A stretch of 16,385 nt of DNA, taken from positions 1-16,385 of the forward strand of contig CAJFQT010000019.1 in the NCBI GenBank assembly GCA_904419095.1, given 5' to 3'. Source of the DNA: an uncultured Clostridia bacterium (lineage in GTDB: Bacteria; Bacillota; Clostridia; TANB77; CAG-508). Each line of letters opens with the position of its first letter. Position 1 is the stretch's first letter. Positions 7,266-13,929 of the stretch are shown piece after piece. Both the position numbers and the translations under genes were made by a program. A model generated the notes under the pieces. That model did not search any database. It was not told the origin of the DNA and worked only from the letters and a program-made list of their open reading frames with translations.

Positions 7266-8213
7266 TTATTTATTTTTGCAATACTGCATATATGTTACAT
7301 CTTTGTCTTGTAGAACATATGCTCTAAAGTCTACCCCTTGGATGCCTGCTCTTAAGCATTGTACCATATCTGCACTCATTAACAAACTTTTTGTCCTTTT
7401 TGCTGTTACAATTACTGTTTCATCAACACTCTCTTCTTTTTTTACATTAAAGAAGGCAATTCTGCTCATATGCATAAAAATATACCTTATTAAATTTTTT
7501 GCTTTCATAGCAGTATTGAAGTCTTCTTTGTCTTTGCTTAGACAATCTAACTCTACAAGTACGGGGTCTATTACACAGATTTTTATGTTCTTTTTTAGCA
7601 TTTTGTTTAAAATCTCTGTAATATTTCCTATGCCCATCACAGAAGTATCAATAATAACGCTGTCAATTGGACTTATATATTCTAATTCCTTATTTTCAGC
7701 TGTTATCTTTACTCTCTCCGCGTGGAGTTTGATTTCTTCAAGTATAATTTCTTTTTCCTTTTCTTCTTTTTTGTCTTGCTTTTTATTATTTTTCACCTGT
7801 AATGGGTTTTGTTTGTTATGTAGATTTTCCATAATTTCGTCATGAAGTGAAGTTTGTTTTATGCGATAACCAAGTGTAGTTTGAGGAATTTCTAACTCTT
7901 TGGCAATTTTCCCTAATGAAGAATATTGCCCTGTTTTAGCCATTTCTAGAACTTTTTTAGCTAATTCATTAAATGAATTTTGGTTTCCTTTTTTAGAAGT
8001 ATTTTTTGTACTCTTTTTTGTTTTTTTGTTTTCTTTAAAATTAGCTAAAATTTTATTTAGCTCTTGCTCAGATAATTCTTTTTTTAGTTTCATAACTTTT
8101 GTATAAGAAAAACCTGTTTCTCTTGAAATTCCCCGAAAATCTGTTGTCTCTTCGCTAGCCAGAATCATTAAATCTTTTTCCTCTTGTAATTGTTTTTTGT
8201 CTTTTTTTCTCAT
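7266..8213 (-). CDS. Two helix-turn-helix units fused to a PIN ribonuclease-like domain
   Basis: 315 residues. The ATG at 8213 follows GGAGGT (8223-8228) at nine bases. Residues about 15-60 (GISRETGFSYTKVMKLKKEL) and 80-133 (LGKIAKELEIPQTTLGYRIK) each look like a DNA-binding helix-turn-helix followed by a helix. They are joined by a Lys/Asn/Ser linker and followed by a charged Lys/Glu-rich stretch (140-175). The C-terminal domain (183-310) has PIN features: IIDTS with D189, VLVELDCL with E221, SVDE with D264 and LLMSADMVQCLRA with D282. This is the usual acidic quartet for metal-dependent RNA cleavage. I know no named family with this architecture. It is divergent from a gene for a protein made only of similar helix-turn-helix units. 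DNA binding and RNase activity are inferred. Confidence 0.85.
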   Translation of the reverse strand: MRKKDKKQLQEEKDLMILASEETTDFRGISRETGFSYTKVMKLKKELSEQELNKILANFKENKKTKKSTKNTSKKGNQNSFNELAKKVLEMAKTGQYSSLGKIAKELEIPQTTLGYRIKQTSLHDEIMENLHNKQNPLQVKNNKKQDKKEEKEKEIILEEIKLHAERVKITAENKELEYISPIDSVIIDTSVMGIGNITEILNKMLKKNIKICVIDPVLVELDCLSKDKEDFNTAMKAKNLIRYIFMHMSRIAFFNVKKEESVDETVIVTAKRTKSLLMSADMVQCLRAGIQGVDFRAYVLQDKDVTYMQYCKNK

Positions 8214-8248
8214 TTTGTCTTTACCTCCATTTTGAATAATATTAGTTT

Positions 8249-8273
8249 ATACAGCTTTAAATATTTGCTGTAT
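8249..8273 (-). promoter_or_regulatory. Inverted repeat in the leader of the PIN gene
   Basis: ATACAGC (8249-8255) and GCTGTAT (8267-8273) form a perfect 7 bp inverted repeat with an 11 bp spacer. It lies between the predicted -10 (8297-8302) and the ribosome binding site (8223-8228), so it is transcribed into the leader. It could be an operator half-site pair or an mRNA hairpin. Confidence 0.5.
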
Positions 8274-8296
8274 CAATGAAATATACTTCAATTTAT

Positions 8297-8325
8297 ATTA
8301 TAACACATTTACATAATATTTACAA
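8297..8325 (-). promoter_or_regulatory. Predicted sigma-A promoter of the PIN gene
   Basis: Read on the minus strand: TTGTAA (-35, 8325-8320), a 17-base spacer and a perfect TATAAT (-10, 8302-8297). The left arm of the 16 bp inverted repeat covers most of this spacer and touches the -10, so a protein bound there should repress. Confidence 0.65.
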
Positions 8326-8353
8326 ACCTTGAAAAATTTATGTAAATGTGTTA
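8301..8353. promoter_or_regulatory. Perfect 16 bp inverted repeat, likely shared operator
   Basis: TAACACATTTACATAA (8301-8316) and TTATGTAAATGTGTTA (8338-8353) are exact reverse complements separated by 21 bp. A further ATTTACA (8318-8324) lies 11 bp, one helical turn, after the ATTTACA in the left arm (8307-8313). The left arm overlaps the minus-strand -10; the right arm overlaps the proposed plus-strand -10. This symmetry suggests an operator controlling both divergent genes, probably bound by one or both of the encoded helix-turn-helix proteins. Confidence 0.7.
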
Positions 8354-8357
8354 AACT
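8329..8357 (+). promoter_or_regulatory. Possible promoter of the helix-turn-helix-only gene
   Basis: TTGAAA (8329-8334), a 17-base spacer and TAAACT (8352-8357). The -35 is good and the -10 only fair (four of six). The -10 overlaps the end of the right arm of the inverted repeat. Confidence 0.4.
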
Positions 8358-8390
8358 ATATTAGTATTTATTAACAAATTTCTTTTAAAT

Positions 8391-8408
8391 TAAAGGAGTT
8401 AAAGGAGG
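8391..8408 (+). promoter_or_regulatory. Tandem Shine-Dalgarno sequences
   Basis: TAAAGGAGT is followed directly by TAAAGGAGG, nine bases apart; only the second (AAAGGAGG, 8401-8408) has correct spacing to the ATG at 8415. The duplicated site is unusual and may act as a standby ribosome site or be a simple slippage duplication. Confidence 0.6.
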
Positions 8409-8414
8409 ACTATC

Positions 8415-9155
8415 ATGTTTGGAACAAAGGAATTTATTGATGTAAGTAAAAAATGTACATCTCTTGAACAGATACGGGAAATAAGTGGTGATTCTTCACA
8501 TTACTTTTATAAGTTTTGGAATAATATGCCATCTGAAAATCAATCAGAAGTCTTTCGTAATTTACATAATAATAAACTTCTAGAAATAAAACATAAAAGA
8601 GATTTAGCACTCTCTGCTAATTATACTTTAATGTTAAAGATCTTGGAAGATACATCTGTTTATTCAATTGACATATTAGCAGATGCTATATATGTTTCTT
8701 CTTCAACAATTAGAAACTGGTTAAAGCTGATGGATGAATCATCTCGCAAATCCATCGAAAAAGCAATTGAAAAAAATTATGCTATTCATCAAAAAGAGGT
8801 TGCGTTAGCACAGAAAAAGTTCTTTTTAGAAATGAGCCAGAAGTCAACATCTTGGAATGAATTAGCAGAAAAAATTGGACGAAGTATAATATATGTTCAG
8901 AAATATGCGACAATTTACTCTATTAAGTCGCAAATTGAACAGAATTTTATTGAAGAAGCAGAACGAAGGTTTAAAACATTGATGCAATCTTATATTGAGG
9001 AAAGTCAGAAGGTTTCCACTATGCGTCAATTATCAAAACATTTCGATTTAACTTCTGTTAATTACCAGATAAAAAAATTCCCTCAAGATGTACAGGAAAC
9101 AATAAAAGCTAATATCCAAAGAAACCGAACATCAAAAAACAATTTATCAAATTGA
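8415..9155 (+). CDS. Protein of about four tandem helix-turn-helix-like units
   Basis: 246 residues, ATG at 8415 with AAAGGAGG six bases upstream. No catalytic domain, signal peptide or membrane segment is visible. Four similar stretches recur every 56-68 residues: SLEQIREISGDSSHYFYKF (16-34), SIDILADAIYVSSSTIRNWL (84-103), SWNELAEKIGRSIIYVQKYA (146-165) and TMRQLSKHFDLTSVNYQIKK (202-221). Each has the 'xxxLAxxxxxSxxxVxxxL' look of a helix-turn-helix and is followed by an amphipathic, charged helix ending near an Asn. The two units of the neighbouring PIN protein have the same plan, so the genes look related by shared domains. Likely a DNA-binding regulator or partner of the PIN protein; I do not recognise the family. 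Codon use is less T-biased than in spoIVA, which may hint at transfer. Confidence 0.8.
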   Translation: MFGTKEFIDVSKKCTSLEQIREISGDSSHYFYKFWNNMPSENQSEVFRNLHNNKLLEIKHKRDLALSANYTLMLKILEDTSVYSIDILADAIYVSSSTIRNWLKLMDESSRKSIEKAIEKNYAIHQKEVALAQKKFFLEMSQKSTSWNELAEKIGRSIIYVQKYATIYSIKSQIEQNFIEEAERRFKTLMQSYIEESQKVSTMRQLSKHFDLTSVNYQIKKFPQDVQETIKANIQRNRTSKNNLSN

Positions 9156-9166
9156 GAAATTGTTTT
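9136..9166 (+). terminator. Weak hairpin overlapping the stop codon
   Basis: AAAACAATTT (9136-9145) pairs with AAATTGTTTT (9157-9166). The stem straddles the stop codon of the helix-turn-helix gene (9153-9155). There is no U-tract beyond four T. It may protect the 3' end rather than terminate. Confidence 0.45.
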
Positions 9167-9182
9167 AGACTCAAAATAATCT

Positions 9183-9207
9183 GATAACAAAATTAAAAAA
9201 TGTTATC
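9183..9207. other. Small inverted repeat between two terminator-like hairpins
   Basis: GATAACA (9183-9189) and TGTTATC (9201-9207) are a perfect 7 bp pair around an A-rich 11-base loop. It sits between the hairpin at the gene end and the strong terminator at 9213. Role unknown. Confidence 0.4.
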
Positions 9208-9212
9208 TAATT

Positions 9213-9273
9213 AAAAAGAGAATGATTATTTTTAAGTGAACTTCAAAACTTATAAATACAACATTCTCTTTTT
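9213..9273. terminator. Bidirectional terminator between convergent genes
   Basis: AAAAAGAGAATG (9213-9224) pairs perfectly with CATTCTCTTTTT (9262-9273). The A-run on one side and T-run on the other serve both strands: the helix-turn-helix gene from the left and rlmN from the right. The 37-base loop is long for a terminator. Confidence 0.65.
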
Positions 9274-9298
9274 CAATATTTAAACAAAAAATCTTATA

Positions 9299-10345
9299 CT
9301 ACAAATTTTTTCTTCTAAGTTGTCCACAGGCAGCATCAATATCAGAACCTAACTCTCTACGAATAGTTGCAACAATTCCATGTTCATTCAAATAATCTCT
9401 AAATCTCATAATATTCTCATTTGAACTTTTAGTAAATCTTCCATTTTCAATCTTATTAATTGGAATTAAATTAACATGACAAAGCATACCCTTTAGTAGT
9501 TTAACCAACCTTTTAGCATCCTCTAAATTATCATTATTTTCCTTAGCCAAAGCATATTCAAAAGAAATTCTACGATGAGTTTTTTCAATATAATCCCTAC
9601 AAGCTTGTAGTAGTTCTTCAATAGGATATGAATTATTTACAGGCATCATCTTACTTCTCTGTTCATTTGTAGTTGCATGTAAAGAAATGGATAAAGTACA
9701 CTGAATATTTTCCTCAGCCAATTTATAAATCTTAGGAACCAATCCACTAGTAGAAACACTAATATGTCTAGCGCCAATATTCAATCCCTTAGGATTATTA
9801 ATCAAATGAATAGCCTTTACAACATTATCATAATTATCAAGAGGTTCACCAATTCCCATAAAAACAATATTAGAAATACGAATCTTCTCATCTCTTTCAA
9901 CTGCCATAATCTGTTCCACAATCTCTCCACTGCTTAAATTTCTCACAAATGGAATACCTGTTGATGCGCAAAACTTACATCCCATTTTACACCCCACCTG
10001 TGAAGACACACACAAACTATACCCATGATGATACTGCATCAAAACAGTCTCAATCGCATTACCATCCAAAATATCAAAAAGATATTTTTTAGTACCATCA
10101 GAAGCCACCTGTTTTTTTAAAATCTTAAACTCCTTAATAACAAAAATATCATTCAATTTATTTCTCAAATCAATTGATAAATTGGTCATATCTTCAAAAG
10201 AAGAGGCCCTATCATCATACAACCATTTAAAAATCTGTTCTGCCCTAAAAGGCTTCTCTCCCATTTCTTTTAGTTTCTCCTTTAATTCCTCCAAAGTAAA
10301 ATCCTTAATATTTCTCTTATTTACGTTACAAATATCTAACTCCAT
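9299..10345 (-). CDS. rlmN: 23S rRNA (adenine-2503-C2)-methyltransferase RlmN
   Basis: 348 residues, ATG at 10345 with GAGGGAG five bases upstream. RlmN is a radical SAM enzyme that methylates C2 of A2503 in 23S rRNA and A37 in some tRNAs, using a two-cysteine ping-pong mechanism. The N-terminal KPFRAEQIFKWLY segment is typical. The iron-sulfur motif is CKMGCKFC with C119, C123 and C126. The GEPLDNY block follows, and the resolving cysteine C340 sits in SDIDAACGQLRRK near the end. There is no Cfr-specific feature that I can see. Neutral positions on the coding strand are T-rich, opposite to other minus-strand genes here. It ends before the bidirectional terminator at 9213-9273. Confidence 0.96.
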   Translation of the reverse strand: MELDICNVNKRNIKDFTLEELKEKLKEMGEKPFRAEQIFKWLYDDRASSFEDMTNLSIDLRNKLNDIFVIKEFKILKKQVASDGTKKYLFDILDGNAIETVLMQYHHGYSLCVSSQVGCKMGCKFCASTGIPFVRNLSSGEIVEQIMAVERDEKIRISNIVFMGIGEPLDNYDNVVKAIHLINNPKGLNIGARHISVSTSGLVPKIYKLAEENIQCTLSISLHATTNEQRSKMMPVNNSYPIEELLQACRDYIEKTHRRISFEYALAKENNDNLEDAKRLVKLLKGMLCHVNLIPINKIENGRFTKSSNENIMRFRDYLNEHGIVATIRRELGSDIDAACGQLRRKNL

Positions 10346-10438
10346 AACAACTCCCTCTTCTATCGCTTAATTATTTCATTTAAAAAAACATAACTCTAAC
10401 CATCAAAATCACTAAAAAATCACTCATACATTAAAAAA

Positions 10439-10627
10439 CTAATTACTTTTTCCTTTAATAACTTTAGGAATAATCACATTTGTAGGTCTATTCACTTTAA
10501 ACATATTCTCAAAATTCTGTAAAATCTCATAATCCTTTCCCCAAAAAAGCATCAAAATTCTTCTTCTAATCTTATCAAACTTAGTATCTCTAACCAAAAC
10601 AAGACCAGTTTCCTTTTTACCTATCAC
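10439..10627 (-). CDS. Small basic hypothetical protein
   Basis: 62 residues from a GTG at 10627, with AAGGGG eight bases upstream; no ATG start is available. The sequence is basic and looks protein-like (LVLVRDTKFDKIRRRILMLF, then FKVNRPTNVIIPK), without signal peptide or membrane helix. It lies between the DUF6320-like gene and rlmN on the same strand, with gaps of 78 and 93 bases. I do not recognise a family with certainty. The good ribosome site and the non-random sequence argue that it is real. Confidence 0.6.
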   Translation of the reverse strand: MIGKKETGLVLVRDTKFDKIRRRILMLFWGKDYEILQNFENMFKVNRPTNVIIPKVIKGKSN

Positions 10628-10705
10628 ACAACCAACCCCTTATTCATGTTCATAACATTCATTTATTACAAACACTATAAACACATACACATTTTTCATT
10701 AGCAA

Positions 10706-11269
10706 CTAAAAATGAAATTTCCTAACAACAGCTTCCTTAACATCCTTTGCACAAAGCACAATAGTCAGCAAAAAATTCAAAATAGAAATACCAATAGCCA
10801 CTATGCTTAGAACAAACTGATATATAAAATGTTCATAAATAAAATACAGTGGAAGTAAACTAAATAAGCAAATTACTAGTTGATAAATGGCATATCTAAT
10901 ATACTTCTTATGACTCACAATGGTCAAAATTAACATAGTAACATTTGCAACAATAATAATAATAGGAATCGCGATTTCAAGAGACCATCCTTTAAAGCCA
11001 ATTCTATAATCAATAAAAGTTGTAAGCAAAGAAATTGCAATAGTCTGTATCATTACATGACCTGCAATATTAGTATTCTTATTTATTGAATACCAACAAG
11101 TTAGCCATGCATAAATAATTCCACTATTTGCAAGTGCTGCCCAATGAATCTCTGGCGTCGTTAACTTATTTATTACTATCAATATAACTGCAATAACTAT
11201 GGAAGCTATAAAAAAACTCTTTATTAAAATATTGCTATTTTTACTACTTAGTTTTTGAGGATATAACAT
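10706..11269 (-). CDS. DUF6320-like multi-spanning membrane protein
   Basis: 187 residues with about six hydrophobic segments (near 15-34, 44-60, 68-84, 96-117, 125-145 and 149-172). It starts inside the end of the acyltransferase gene, overlapping it by 26 bases. A stop codon immediately precedes the ATG and the upstream ribosome site is weak, so translation is probably coupled to the upstream gene. Proteins annotated DUF6320 commonly sit beside 'alcohol acetyltransferase'/condensation-like genes and often begin with a zinc ribbon. This one has no N-terminal cysteine pair, so it is a shorter variant or a shortened copy. The family call rests on topology and context. Role unknown; perhaps a membrane partner of the acyltransferase. 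Confidence 0.65.
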   Translation of the reverse strand: MLYPQKLSSKNSNILIKSFFIASIVIAVILIVINKLTTPEIHWAALANSGIIYAWLTCWYSINKNTNIAGHVMIQTIAISLLTTFIDYRIGFKGWSLEIAIPIIIIVANVTMLILTIVSHKKYIRYAIYQLVICLFSLLPLYFIYEHFIYQFVLSIVAIGISILNFLLTIVLCAKDVKEAVVRKFHF

Positions 11270-12530
11270 CTAAAACACCATTACTTTCTATTCTTACAGG
11301 AATATTTTTCTCTTGTAAGAATTCATAAAATTTTCTTTCTATATTTGCATCATCCAAAATTGAAGTAAAAGTAAAAACTATTTTATTTTCAAAAGAACAA
11401 GCAGAGCATTTTATTTTCTCAACTGGTTCTGGTGCAATCAGCATAAAAAACTCATCTATATATTCTTGATATTTTCCTATAATACCTATTCTACCAATAT
11501 TTGAAAAAGTTGTTGTTGTATATTTTCTTATTTCCAAATAACTTAATCTAACTATTGGTTTTTTTAAAAATAATGGTATTGCTTTTATAAATGGATTTAT
11601 TCCTAATTTCACATTATTTGACATCGTTTTTTGTATCTCTTCTTGTGTTAATTTTTCTTTAAATTCATTTTTCACAAAGTCCAATATTTTTTCAAATGTA
11701 TGTAGACTATTTTCTTCCATCTCCGCTTCTACTGTCATATATGAGAAAAAATTAGATATTGTATTAGAAGGAAAATATTTTTTTAAATTTATTGGTATGC
11801 ACACTTTAATAGGTCTTTTTCCTTTATTCTTTAAATAATTTTCTGTATAGATGCAATAAATTAAAACAGCAGTTAAATATTGTGTAATCGTTGCATTTGC
11901 CTTTTTACATTCTTGTTTCAATTTATCCAAATCAATTATCTCATGAATAGCTGATATTGCGCCTAATTTTATTTTTCTTCCTTTCAATTTATATGCTTTC
12001 TTTGTTGATAGATTTCCTTTTGCTTTTTTATCATAATTTTTAATATAGCTATCTTCTGTTGATATATCAACCTTTCGCACTGTTCTTAATTCTTCTTTAA
12101 ATTTTTCTGGATGTGATAGTTCTAAATAATTGTAAATAATTTCTCTAAAAAATATTACACCGCTATTTCCATCAGTTAATGAATGAAATATATCTATATT
12201 TATTTTACAGTCAAAATATGTAACTTTAAACAAATATTGATGATTTCTACTAGGTTCAATATATTTGCAAGGATATTCTTTTTCTTCTTCTATAATTGGC
12301 TTTTTGGGATTATATTCAAAGTAATTCCAAAAGAAACCTTCTTTCATTCTGACTTTAAAATATTTGTATTTCTCTAATGCTATATTAACTGCTTTTTCTA
12401 ATATTCTTGCATCTATTTTTTCTTTCAATACTACAGACAATCTAAATACTGTACTATATTTTTTTCCTGCTGATATTGGAAAGATTTTTGCTGAATTATC
12501 TAATCTTCTCCATTCAAGTTTCTTTTCCAT
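11244..12530 (-). CDS. Condensation-domain-like acyltransferase (alcohol acetyltransferase/PapA-like)
   Basis: 428 residues, ATG at 12530 with AAGGG seven bases upstream. The protein has the two-lobed plan of the chloramphenicol acetyltransferase/condensation superfamily. The opening EWRRLDNSAKIFPIS is typical of the 'alcohol acetyltransferase' group (COG4908), and the catalytic HxxxD motif is HSLTDGN with H116 and D120. Later blocks are PINLKKYFPSNTISNFFSY and TTTFSNIGRIG, matching the conserved NF/SNxG regions of the family. Such enzymes join an acyl thioester to an alcohol or amine; the substrate is not deducible. It is translationally coupled to the membrane protein downstream. hemW lies 120 bases upstream on the same strand. 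Confidence 0.85.
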   Translation of the reverse strand: MEKKLEWRRLDNSAKIFPISAGKKYSTVFRLSVVLKEKIDARILEKAVNIALEKYKYFKVRMKEGFFWNYFEYNPKKPIIEEEKEYPCKYIEPSRNHQYLFKVTYFDCKINIDIFHSLTDGNSGVIFFREIIYNYLELSHPEKFKEELRTVRKVDISTEDSYIKNYDKKAKGNLSTKKAYKLKGRKIKLGAISAIHEIIDLDKLKQECKKANATITQYLTAVLIYCIYTENYLKNKGKRPIKVCIPINLKKYFPSNTISNFFSYMTVEAEMEENSLHTFEKILDFVKNEFKEKLTQEEIQKTMSNNVKLGINPFIKAIPLFLKKPIVRLSYLEIRKYTTTTFSNIGRIGIIGKYQEYIDEFFMLIAPEPVEKIKCSACSFENKIVFTFTSILDDANIERKFYEFLQEKNIPVRIESNGVLDVISSKTK

Positions 12531-12566
12531 CTTTTATCCCTTGAAATAATAAATTTAGGTTTTTTA

Positions 12567-12586
12567 GGGGTTTGCCTATAAACCCA
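12567..12586. other. GC-containing hairpin between hemW and the acyltransferase gene
   Basis: GGGTTT (12568-12573) pairs with AAACCC (12580-12585), an unusually G/C-rich spot in this DNA. It is not followed by a U-tract on either strand, so I do not call it a terminator. It lies about 40 bases upstream of the acyltransferase start, where a regulatory hairpin would fit. Confidence 0.3.
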
Positions 12587-12650
12587 TTTCTAGTAGTATA
12601 TAATATATAGCTCTTAATATAAATATAATTCTATTGATTTTTATCAAAAC

Positions 12651-13847
12651 TTACACAAATTTTTCCCAAGCAATATTTGCTAAATCTAATCCCTTTCTTG
12701 TTAATCTAATGTCATCTAAATCTATTTCTACTAAATTTTCATTTATCAATTCTTCTAATTCTTTTCTAAAAAGATAAATTGGATTTTCTCCAAATTTATG
12801 TTTAAATTCTGAAATTGAAACTCCTTTTAAAGTTCTTAGTCCTAATAACATATATTCTTTTTCTTTATCTTCTTTTTGCTGAATTTCTTCTATTATTTTT
12901 ATTTTATCTTTTTCTTTTATATTTTTTATCAAATTTGGTATATTGCAAGCTTTAAAATCTTCAATTGATGCATTTATATACTTAGAAAATTTTTCTGTGT
13001 TTGAGAATCTTATATTTTCATAATATGAATGTGCAGAAACTCCAAATCCTATATATTCTTTTTGTTTCCAACAGTTGAAATTATGCTTAGAATAATATCC
13101 TTTTTGAGCAAAATTTGAAATTTCATAATGCTCATATCCTGCTAATTCTAGCTTGTTTTTCACATAGTTATATTCCATTCTTTCTAATTCTTCGTCAGGT
13201 AGCTGTAATTCTCCATTTTCTATTAACTTTTCCATTTTTGTGTTTTCTTCCACAATTAAAGAATAAACTGATATATGTTCTGGCTTTAACTCTAAAATTT
13301 TTTCAATTGATTCTTTTATATCTTCTATTGTTTGAGTTGGAAGACCTATCATTAAATCTATATTTATATTTTTAAATCCAATTTTTCTTGCTAATAAATA
13401 TGTATCTAGGAACTCTTTGTAATTGTGAATCCTTCCTATTGTCTTTAATAATTTATCTTGTACACATTGCACTCCTATGCTAATTCTGTTAATTCCTATA
13501 TTGTAATATTCTTCTAACTTTTCTTTTGTTACTGTTCCTGGATTAATTTCAATTGTTGTTTCAATTTCTTTAAAATTTTTGTTGTTTTCTACTATAATTT
13601 CTTTTACTGTATTTATTATTTCTGCTATGTTTTTGCTTTTAGTAGATGATGGAGTTCCACCTCCGATATATATTGTTGTAATATTACTTTTTTCTAGTAT
13701 TTCTTTTTGTGATATTATTTCCTGCTTTAATTTTTCAAAATATTTTTCTTCATCTTCTTTTTTATCTGAAAATGAAATAAAATCACAATAATAACATTTT
13801 TTTATACAAAAAGGAATATGTATATATATTCCTATTTCTTTTTTCAT
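12651..13847 (-). CDS. hemW: Radical SAM heme chaperone HemW (coproporphyrinogen-oxidase-like)
   Basis: 398 residues, ATG at 13847 with GAAAGGA about 12 bases upstream. The radical SAM motif CIKKCYYCDF has C14, C18 and C21. True HemN oxidases have a further cysteine two residues after the motif; here that position is F23, which favours HemW. Other family blocks are IYIGGGTPS, NINIDLMIGLPTQT and SKHNFNCWKQKEYIGFGVSAHS. HemW proteins bind heme and are thought to insert it into client proteins; many anaerobes keep the gene without a full heme pathway. It follows whiA by 82 bases on the same strand. Confidence 0.93.
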   Translation of the reverse strand: MKKEIGIYIHIPFCIKKCYYCDFISFSDKKEDEEKYFEKLKQEIISQKEILEKSNITTIYIGGGTPSSTKSKNIAEIINTVKEIIVENNKNFKEIETTIEINPGTVTKEKLEEYYNIGINRISIGVQCVQDKLLKTIGRIHNYKEFLDTYLLARKIGFKNINIDLMIGLPTQTIEDIKESIEKILELKPEHISVYSLIVEENTKMEKLIENGELQLPDEELERMEYNYVKNKLELAGYEHYEISNFAQKGYYSKHNFNCWKQKEYIGFGVSAHSYYENIRFSNTEKFSKYINASIEDFKACNIPNLIKNIKEKDKIKIIEEIQQKEDKEKEYMLLGLRTLKGVSISEFKHKFGENPIYLFRKELEELINENLVEIDLDDIRLTRKGLDLANIAWEKFV

Positions 13848-13929
13848 ATTTGTTTACATTCCTTTCTAATAAGTCATAAATCATAATGAGACTAATTTTT
13901 TATTTGAAGTTGCAGTTGAAAGCTTAATC

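Noticed and set aside
7276..7845. Long open frame antisense to the PIN gene
   Set aside because: Its composition mirrors the conserved PIN reading frame on the other strand, and it has no ribosome site; the PIN motifs show which strand is coding.
8301..8353. Inverted repeat as transposon ends or an attachment site
   Set aside because: The enclosed spacer is only 21 bp, no transposase or integrase is nearby, and the arms coincide with promoter elements, which fits an operator better.
12651..13847. Gene as true HemN coproporphyrinogen III dehydrogenase
   Set aside because: The fourth cysteine after the CxxxCxxC motif is replaced by Phe and the length and later motifs match HemW.
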